Part shown: in pieces, positions 14,464 through 19,218 of the stretch | How positions within the stretch are numbered: the stretch's first letter is position 1 | Layout of the letters: each line of letters opens with the position of its first letter | Assembly: GCA_037385045.1 (NCBI GenBank) | Contig: JARRNJ010000046.1 | Span: forward strand, 1-19,218 | From: JARRNJ01 sp037385045 | GTDB taxonomy: Bacteria; Pseudomonadota; Gammaproteobacteria; JASBUN01 | DNA length: 19,218 nt | Reading direction: 5' to 3' | The notes under the pieces: model-generated | Databases searched by the model: none | Seen by the model: only the letters and a program-made list of their open reading frames with translations | Told to the model about the DNA's origin: nothing | Translations under genes and position numbers: made by a program

Positions 14464-14655
14464 CATCATAAGCGACCGATAGTCACGCGACGAGTGCAGT
14501 CGCTCGCTATTATGGGAGCTGACATAGGAGTGTACGGGCATCGCGCACCGACTCGTCGCTGCCGAACGTCTGATGCTGATACATATACAGTTTCATCGAC
14601 TTGTTCCACGACTCTATGGAGTTCCGCCAGACCAGGGAAAATCCTGACAGTGTCG

Positions 14656-15546
14656 CTACTCGAACTGCGGGTGGCGAAACGGATCAGTATCAATTCGGCC
14701 AAGCCGAAAGAAAAACCGGAGTTCATCAAGGTCCTTGCGATGTCTTGGCGGAAGCTCTCGGCGCAACGCGGCGATCTTATCGGCGATTTCCGTTGGCAAC
14801 GGTTTCGATCGTGTCTTCACCACGACGAGATAGGGAACCTTGAATGTGCTGAATACTCGTGCGCCGAAGGGCAGCAGCATACCCGATGCATCCTGCAGTT
14901 CATCAAGCAAGAATGCAGCGCAAAGCGATCGCTCGTAGTCCAGCGAGAAGATCGCGGATTGATGCGCTGCGGTCATGTCGACAAAGAAGCGAACCGACTT
15001 GTGCGATTTGAGACGGCCGAAATCGGAAAGATAGATCGCTCCGCCGGGCTTGAGGACGCGCGCGATTTGCGCAAAGCTGGCATCCAGATGCTCGCGACTG
15101 GGCAAATGGTGGAACGCGAGAGTGGATATTACGGCATCGACGCTGGCATCCGGTATTAGCGTGAGGCGGGTTATGTCGTCGATGCGAAAGCCCACGTTCC
15201 GCACGCCCAGATCGTCCACATATTGTCGCGCGCTTTCAATCATTCTCTCGGAAAGGTCGACGCCGAGGAATTCCGCGCCGGGATTCAGCTGCGCTATCTG
15301 CGCCAACTGGGTCGCAGGACCGCAACCGAGGTCCAATATCTTCGAACAGCCCTGAATCACTTGGCAAATTTGAGCGGAGTGGTAAAGGTAGCCCGCGGAC
15401 ATGATCCCGCCAAGGCGACCGGCGTATAAATAGGCGGCCACCTGTTCGGGGTCATCCATGACTAAGTCAGGTTCCGGTTCACGCGGAAATCTACGCCGAC
15501 CGCAGATTTCACGAGCGAGTACGGGAAAAAGCGATATGCGCGGCAT
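14656..15546 (-). CDS. Class I SAM-dependent methyltransferase
   Basis: A 296-residue methyltransferase. An N-terminal basic stretch (FPREPEPDLVMDDPEQVAAY) precedes the Rossmann fold: motif I ILDLGCGP (70-77), the acidic residue closing strand 2 in FLGVDLS (D97), motif II/III region DASVDAVISTLAFHHLP, and the RVLKPGGAIYLSDFG strand. The C-terminal third (SLDYERSLCAAFL...LRRELPPRHRKDLDELRFFFRLG) is characteristic of a distinct subgroup with no substrate known to me; HHLP and YERSL resemble ubiquinone/arsenite-type methyltransferases only at the general fold level. The ATG at 15546 overlaps the stop of an upstream open frame as TGATG. It lies eight bases after an attC-like core. Confidence 0.9.
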   Translation of the reverse strand: MPRISLFPVLAREICGRRRFPREPEPDLVMDDPEQVAAYLYAGRLGGIMSAGYLYHSAQICQVIQGCSKILDLGCGPATQLAQIAQLNPGAEFLGVDLSERMIESARQYVDDLGVRNVGFRIDDITRLTLIPDASVDAVISTLAFHHLPSREHLDASFAQIARVLKPGGAIYLSDFGRLKSHKSVRFFVDMTAAHQSAIFSLDYERSLCAAFLLDELQDASGMLLPFGARVFSTFKVPYLVVVKTRSKPLPTEIADKIAALRRELPPRHRKDLDELRFFFRLGRIDTDPFRHPQFE

Positions 15547-16073
15547 CACGCTGGGCCATTAACCAAAAGCGCCTGCCCGCCAGGACAGGACGCGTCTGAG
15601 CGCATATGAGGGGAAGTTGTTAATGCCTTCCCAAACGCGCCCATGGCTATCAGGGAGTGCACAAGGCTGACAATGCCACTCCATACTATCCGCAAAACGA
15701 TCTCCTCAGTGTGAGGTCCGGGGCCTTGCTCGCCGACGCCAAAGTATTCGGTCATAGTCCTAAGAGCCAAGTTCCAAGGCATGCGTTTCGGGATAACGAT
15801 AGAAGAATGCCCGCGAAAACGGCGTAACGACGGAACCCGCACTTGGATCGGCGTCACGTCTAAACAACTGCGCGGCCTGGTGCGGTCTGCAACAGGCACA
15901 CGCCAATTGTCTGGAACAACCGATCGATACGAAGGAAATCGCCGCGCCTTTTGTTCGATCCGATCTCGCAGAGCACGTTCAGTAAGTGGAGCGCCCCAGC
16001 CGGGCCTCGTTACAACCCAATCGGCCATTTCCCTGCCCGGGACGCCAAGTGTGTGAACAACAAGTCCAAACAT
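15546..16073 (-). CDS. Hypothetical protein, doubtful
   Basis: An open frame of about 175 codons from ATG 16073 (longer from TTG 16133) with no recognised family. It is basic (many Arg/Pro: PDNWRVPVADRTRPRSCLDVTPIQVRVPSLRRFRG) with one weakly hydrophobic stretch near the end (EIVLRIVWSGIVSLVHSLIAMGAF). In favour: its stop overlaps the methyltransferase start (TGATG). Against: its last 25 or so codons run through a 74-bp palindrome that looks like an attC site, there is no ribosome site, and codon choice looks mixed. It may be a chance frame or a gene extended into an attC. Confidence 0.3.
   Translation of the reverse strand: MFGLVVHTLGVPGREMADWVVTRPGWGAPLTERALRDRIEQKARRFPSYRSVVPDNWRVPVADRTRPRSCLDVTPIQVRVPSLRRFRGHSSIVIPKRMPWNLALRTMTEYFGVGEQGPGPHTEEIVLRIVWSGIVSLVHSLIAMGAFGKALTTSPHMRSDASCPGGQALLVNGPA
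15554..15627 (-). repeat. attC-like palindrome before methyltransferase
   Basis: Ends pair as GGCCATTAAC (15554-15563) with GTTAATGCC (15619-15627), nine bases with one bulged C, and GCGC/GCGC arms lie inside. The 74-bp span, the AAC/GTT ends and the location directly upstream of the methyltransferase start suit an attC site; the cores depart from GTTRRRY at one position. Confidence 0.5.
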
Positions 16074-16144
16074 CCATTTTAAGCTTGCCACGGGCAGGCG
16101 ACCGTGCCAAGGTGAACCGTCCGTTGATATCAAGGAGCGATATC

Positions 16145-17134
16145 ATGCCCAAGCCAAGGAAGACCCTGGTCTCGTTGGAGGCTACACCTTTTTATCACTG
16201 TGTCTCGCGCTGCGTGCGCCGCGCCTTTCTCTGCGGCGAGGATTCCCATTCGGGTCAAAGCTACGAGCACCGCCGCGGCTGGATCCGGGATCGCATGGTC
16301 CAACTGGCGACGGTGTTCGCCATCGATGTCTGTGCCTATGCGGTGATGTCCAACCACTACCATGTGGTGCTGCATGTTGATCGGGCGCAGGCGGAGGGGT
16401 GGGAGGCCATGGAGGTGGCGCGCCGTTGGCGCCAACTCTTCCACGGCCACCCGCTGGTCCAGCAGTTCCTTGATGGCGAGCCGTTATCGCGCTCCGAAGA
16501 CCAGCTGGTGAAGACCTTGGTGGCCGAGTGGCGTCGGCGTCTGATGGATATCAGCTGGTACATGCGGTGTCTGAACGAGTTCATTGCCCACCAGGCCAAT
16601 GGCGAGGACCAGTGCACGGGTCGGTTCTGGGAAGGTCGCTTCAGGTCCCAGGCACTGCTCGACGAGAAGGCGCTGGCCGCCTGTCTGGCCTATGTCGACC
16701 TCAATCCGGTGCGTGCAGCCGTGGCAGAAACCCCGGAGGCCTCGGATTACACCTCGATTCAGCGGCGTATTCGCCATGCCGCCTCTGCTTGCGGCCAGGG
16801 CGAACGCCAGCCCCGGGAGCTGCTACCGTTTGTCGGTAATCCACGCGCTGACATGCCGAAGGGGCTGCCCTTTCGTCTGGCGGACTATCTGGAACTACTG
16901 GACTGGACCGGCCGACAACTGCGCGAGGGCAAGCGTGGCACGATCCCCGCGGATCTTCCACCGATCCTGGAGCGGCTACAAATCGAGTCCAAATACTGGC
17001 TCTATTTGGCCGCTCAGTTCGAAAGTAGGCTCAAGGGCCTGGTCGGTGCCGCTCAGCGGCTGCAAGCCGCTTGCCGGATCCTCGGTTACCGGCGTACCCC
17101 GAACCTAACCGCCTGCCGGGAGTTGCTCACGTAG
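16145..17134 (+). mobile_element. Y1 (REP-associated, RAYT-like) transposase gene
   Basis: A 329-residue single-strand DNA transposase of the Y1/HUH superfamily. The N-terminal fold opens with TPFYHCVSRCVRRAFLCGED; the HUH metal site is H71-Y72-H73 (SNHYHVVLH); the likely catalytic tyrosine is Y139 in ISWYMRCLNEFIAHQANG; then the conserved GRFWEGRFRSQALLDEKALAACLAYVDLNPVRA. The long C-terminal part (DYLELLDWTGRQLREGKRG...) is typical of this large gammaproteobacterial subgroup. AAGGAG seven bases before ATG 16145 fixes the start; an open frame upstream is not coding. It looks intact. No flanking IS200-type ends or target duplication are evident, in line with RAYT genes that act on REP palindromes; a hairpin follows the stop. 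Confidence 0.92.
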
Positions 17135-17434
17135 CGCTTACCCCGTTGTGGCCCTCGACCACATCGGAGAGGTTCCGAGGTCGACGCGCGCGCCCGGCCC
17201 GCCCATTTTGGCCCCAATTCCGGGAAATGACGTTATAAGCGGGTCGCAGCACTGGATGGTGTGATCCAAAAAGCACCTTTCCCAGCAGATGAGCCGGCGA
17301 CATCGATGTTGGCGTTCGTTGTGGGGCGCGATTTTGAGTGGGTGTCCTGATTGTCTGACGAATGCATTTACAGGTTTAAGCCTTAAAACCGCGCTGAACA
17401 GTCACAAGAAAAAGCCGAGGATGGTGGATCAAAG
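17135..17434. other. Intergenic stretch after transposase
   Basis: No gene seen. Besides the hairpin at 17155-17184 it has the near-palindrome GGTTTAAGCCTTAAAACC (17373-17390), between the hairpin and the end of the TetR gene. Base composition falls from GC-rich to AT-rich across this stretch, marking a junction between differently composed blocks. Confidence 0.45.
17155..17184. repeat. REP-like hairpin after transposase
   Basis: TCGACC-ACA-TCGGA-GAGGT-TCCGA-GGTCGA forms an 11-bp stem with a three-base bulge, 20 bases after the transposase stop. Imperfect palindromes beside RAYT genes are often the substrate REP elements; a factor-independent terminator is less likely because no T-run follows. 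Confidence 0.5.
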
Positions 17435-18019
17435 CTATTTCGTGAGTATCTGTTTTACTAAGCCTGCAACTTGCCGCGCTCTACCAGGGTTTGGATGCGT
17501 CCCTGCAAGTACTCTGAGTCCCCAGATGTTGTTCATGAGAAATGCCGCTAGAGCCTCACAATCGACATCGGATCCCAACTCATCTTTTTCTTGTGCTTTA
17601 TTTAACGCAGTAAGAAAAATCGATTCAATCTCTTCAAAGTGTTTATTGATATGTTCGCGCACCTCAACATCGCGCCTGGAGAGTTCCAGTACGGTATTAA
17701 CCAGAAAGCAACTATTCTGTTCAGAACGTGATTCGATAATGTCTACCAGTTGGTCAAAATACTCTTCGATGGCGCTCAAGGGTGAGTCAGCGTTTTTCAG
17801 GCGTTGACTCAATTTATCTGCGCTGCTTGCTCCATATCGGTCCAGGGTGGCTAGAAAGAGCCCTTGTTTAGACTCAAATGCCGCGTATAGGCTACCCGGC
17901 TTCAGCTTAGTCGTTTCAACAAGGTCGGCCATACTAGTAGCACAATAGCCATGCTCCCAGAAAGCTTGCATAGCCTTGTCCAAAACCTTGTCGCGATCGA
18001 ATTGTGCTGGTCTAGCCAT
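17435..18019 (-). CDS. TetR/AcrR-family regulator
   Basis: A 194-residue TetR-family repressor: MARPAQFDRDKVLDKAMQAFWEHGY, then the helix-turn-helix at about 27-48 (ATSMADLVETTKLKPGSLYAAF), then an all-helical ligand domain with a single Cys in EQNSCFLVNTVLEL and Cys in VDCEALAAFL. ATG at 18019 is chosen because GGAG precedes it by five bases; a GTG six bases upstream would overlap that site. It is divergent from the peroxiredoxin-like gene, and three operator copies lie between them, one over its own promoter, so it very probably represses both. Codon and base use are clearly AT-richer than the central transport operon. Confidence 0.92.
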   Translation of the reverse strand: MARPAQFDRDKVLDKAMQAFWEHGYCATSMADLVETTKLKPGSLYAAFESKQGLFLATLDRYGASSADKLSQRLKNADSPLSAIEEYFDQLVDIIESRSEQNSCFLVNTVLELSRRDVEVREHINKHFEEIESIFLTALNKAQEKDELGSDVDCEALAAFLMNNIWGLRVLAGTHPNPGRARQVAGLVKQILTK

Positions 18020-18055
18020 TTCCACTCCGAATAGTTAAAAACTGATTGCCTGGCC

Positions 18056-18083
18056 ATTCTAAAGTTATTGAATGATTGCTCAA
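18056..18083 (-). promoter_or_regulatory. Promoter of TetR gene with operator copy 1
   Basis: On the minus strand TTGAGC (18078-18083), 16-base spacer, TAGAAT (18056-18061). The -35 box and spacer are covered by a 16-bp operator, TTGAGCAATCATTCAA read on the minus strand (18068-18083), which suggests autorepression. Confidence 0.65.
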
Positions 18084-18091
18084 AATGATAC

Positions 18092-18120
18092 TTGAACGTT
18101 CATTCAATAACAAGTATTAT
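18092..18120 (+). promoter_or_regulatory. Promoter of peroxiredoxin-like gene with operator copy 2
   Basis: TTGAAC (18092-18097), exactly 17 bases, TATTAT (18115-18120): a good sigma70-type promoter. Operator copy 2, TTGAACGTTCATTCAA (18092-18107), covers the -35 box and half the spacer. Confidence 0.75.
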
Positions 18121-18125
18121 TATTA

Positions 18126-18141
18126 TTGAGCGTCCATTCAA
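18126..18141 (+). promoter_or_regulatory. Operator copy 3
   Basis: TTGAGCGTCCATTCAA, 14 of 16 bases identical to copy 2 and in the same direction, placed where transcription of the peroxiredoxin-like gene should begin (about 18127). Repressor bound here and at copy 2 would flank the -10 box. Confidence 0.75.
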
Positions 18142-18171
18142 CAACACAGTGACAACTAGGAGGAGCTACCC

Positions 18172-18819
18172 ATGCAAACTCTGCAATCCACGATCGATCA
18201 ATATAACGCTGCAAAAAGAGAATCAATGCCGGCCGAAGTACTGGAAACCATGGCTAGAACCACGTCCGAACTCAAAGACTCTGGGATTGAAAACCAGGTA
18301 CTTCGAGCAGGAGATCGCATTCCAGATTTCAGCCTTCCCAATCAGCATGGAGAGATGCGCCGCTTTGCGGATTATCTTGCAGAATCCCCGGTTGTACTGA
18401 ATATTTATCGTGGTGGCTGGTGTCCTTATTGCAACTTCGAGATGAAGGCGCTAGCTGATGCATTGCCTGAAATTGAGGCTGCTGGCGCTCGCCTCATAGG
18501 AATGTCACCCGAAACCCCTGAGCATGCTCGGGACACCGCAGCGCAAAATAATATTGGGATCGAGATTCTCAGCGACGCTGGTAACGTCGTCAGTGAGAAA
18601 ATGGGCCTGGTGTTTAGCCTAGCGGAAGAGTTGCGTCCGATCTACCTCGGGGCCGGACTCGATATTCCTGCTTACAACGGTGACGATACCTTTCTGTTGC
18701 CAGTACCGGCCACATACATCGTAGGATCGGACGGGATTATCAAATTCGATTTCGTTAATGCTGACTACACACAGCGCTTGGAACCACAGGATATTGTTGC
18801 GATCCTTAAAGAAATTTAA
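18172..18819 (+). CDS. Peroxiredoxin-like (AhpC/TSA) protein
   Basis: A 215-residue thioredoxin-fold protein of the peroxiredoxin-like AhpC/TSA group. An N-terminal helical stretch (about 1-45) precedes LRAGDRIPDFSLPNQHGEMRRFADYL, then VVLNIYRGGWCPYCNFEMKAL with a CxxC active site (C84-P-Y-C87), then GARLIGMSPETPEHARDTA and PVPATYIVGSDGIIKFDFVNADYTQRLEP. Family knowledge suggests thiol-dependent reduction of peroxides or related disulfide chemistry in the cytoplasm; CxxC at the peroxidatic position is closer to thioredoxin-like reductases than to classical TxxC peroxiredoxins. AGGAGGAG lies seven bases or so before ATG 18172. Regulated from the divergent TetR repressor's operators; expected to be induced by an electrophile or oxidant. 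Confidence 0.93.
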   Translation: MQTLQSTIDQYNAAKRESMPAEVLETMARTTSELKDSGIENQVLRAGDRIPDFSLPNQHGEMRRFADYLAESPVVLNIYRGGWCPYCNFEMKALADALPEIEAAGARLIGMSPETPEHARDTAAQNNIGIEILSDAGNVVSEKMGLVFSLAEELRPIYLGAGLDIPAYNGDDTFLLPVPATYIVGSDGIIKFDFVNADYTQRLEPQDIVAILKEI

Positions 18820-18934
18820 CTGATATCAATCTTCACAGCAACCAGGCAAGTAGCATTGGGGAAATGCGTGGACTGAAAATCATAAATCAAAGACTTGACC
18901 CCTTTTTTCCTCACCCTAAACTTTCATGATTTAG

Positions 18935-18994
18935 ATATAACGTGTAAGCTCAGGCGCGCCGCTTTTGGGCGTCGCCTGGGGCGTCTTGTTGGGC
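18935..18994 (-). repeat. attC recombination site of an integron cassette
   Basis: A compact 60-bp site with canonical architecture on the minus strand: R'' GCCCAAC (18988-18994, exact RYYYAAC), L'' region AAGACGCCCCAGGCG, loop with CCCAAAAGC, L' region CGCCTGAGCTTACAC, and R' GTTATAT (18935-18941). Arms CAGGCG/CGCCTG (18951-18956, 18973-18978) pair perfectly and extend with mismatches. Size, box order and the CTTA-C-CGTTA end match well-known attC sites. It follows the stop of the epoxide-hydrolase-like gene by 32 bases, the usual position for the attC of that cassette. Confidence 0.8.
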
Positions 18995-19026
18995 ACACTG
19001 TGCTGCATTCATTCGGAAGGATTCTG

Positions 19027-19218
19027 CTATTTATGGATAGTACGAAATTGTCTAAAGAATGCTCGAATGTCTTCGGCTAAAAGCGCTGGCTCTTCCATGG
19101 CCGCAAAATGTCCCCCCCGAGGCATGTGAGTCCAACGCATTATGTTGAGATTTTTCTCCGCCCATTCTCTTGGTGGCAACAATACATCCGAAGGGAAAAG
19201 TGCTACGCCCGTAGGAAC
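19027..19218 (-). CDS. Epoxide-hydrolase-like alpha/beta hydrolase, 3' part
   Basis: The last 63 codons of a gene running off the right edge of the window, in frame to the very end (VPTGVALFPSDVLLPPREWAEKNLN...). The stretch IMRWTHMPRGGHFAAMEEPALLAEDIRAFFRQF is the typical C-terminus of epoxide hydrolases and related alpha/beta hydrolases: the His in GGHFAAMEEP is the catalytic histidine that activates water, and PSDVLLPPREWAEK precedes it as in that family. The nucleophile Asp and the lid lie outside the window. An attC site follows the stop, so the gene looks like an integron cassette cargo. TAG stop at 19027-19029. Confidence 0.82.
   Translation of the reverse strand, partial: VPTGVALFPSDVLLPPREWAEKNLNIMRWTHMPRGGHFAAMEEPALLAEDIRAFFRQFRTIHK

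Noticed and set aside
15986..16144. Longer N-terminus for the transposase
   Set aside because: The added residues do not fit the family, and the strong AAGGAG site stands just before ATG 16145.
12068..17348. GAGTGGGTGTC occurring at about 12071 and 17335 as a direct repeat bounding an element
   Set aside because: Only 11 bases are identical, which is expected by chance many times in a window of this size, and nothing else at the two ends matches.
1..19218. CRISPR array, tRNA, rRNA or riboswitch
   Set aside because: No regularly spaced repeats, cloverleaf-like sequence or known riboswitch core was found on either strand by eye.

Overview
The window looks like an accessory stretch of a GC-rich gammaproteobacterial chromosome. 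The evidence is gram-negative envelope genes (a beta-barrel ending in Phe, LolA-like and LolCDE/MacB-like proteins), a PDC-type sensor that resembles proteins of purple sulfur and other sulfur-oxidising gammaproteobacteria, and a REP-associated Y1 transposase. The taxon is inferred from family memory, not proven. No rRNA, tRNA, CRISPR array or integrase gene was found.

Layout. (1) Positions 1-4500 hold small, unrelated orphan genes, all on the minus strand: ankyrin repeats, two small membrane proteins, an intact GFA-family protein, a decayed second GFA gene, a frameshifted secreted protein and a YbjQ-family protein. Several are followed by imperfect palindromes with AAC/GTT ends that look like integron attC sites. 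(2) Positions 4527-10422 are a compact minus-strand operon: TetR regulator, LolA-like periplasmic protein, two FtsX-type permeases, an ABC ATPase and an outer-membrane beta-barrel. Most junctions overlap by 1-4 bases, and a sigma70-like promoter with a perfect 8-2-8 operator lies in front. It reads as a self-contained, Lol-like envelope trafficking system. (3) Positions 10611-13127 hold a polytopic membrane protein (-) and a PDC sensor protein (+). (4) Positions 13154-16133 are a second minus-strand run of cassette-like genes (DUF1877 protein, DMP19-like protein, SAM methyltransferase, an unknown ORF), again separated by attC-like palindromes. (5) Positions 16145-17134 encode a Y1/RAYT transposase followed by a hairpin. 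(6) Positions 17435-19218 are visibly AT-richer: a TetR repressor and a divergent peroxiredoxin-like gene share an intergenic region with three copies of a 16-bp operator, then comes a textbook 60-bp attC at 18935-18994, then the 3' end of an epoxide-hydrolase-like alpha/beta hydrolase gene.

The main interpretation is that much of the minus strand outside the transport operon is a scattered or decaying integron cassette cluster without an integrase in view (CALIN-like). One attC is close to canonical; the others are degenerate. Two cassette-borne genes are visibly broken: the GFA pseudogene, with an in-frame stop and lost zinc cysteines, and the secreted protein, with one A missing from an A run. 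The most system-like unit is the TetR/LolA-like/FtsX/FtsX/ABC/barrel operon, whose cargo cannot be named from sequence alone.
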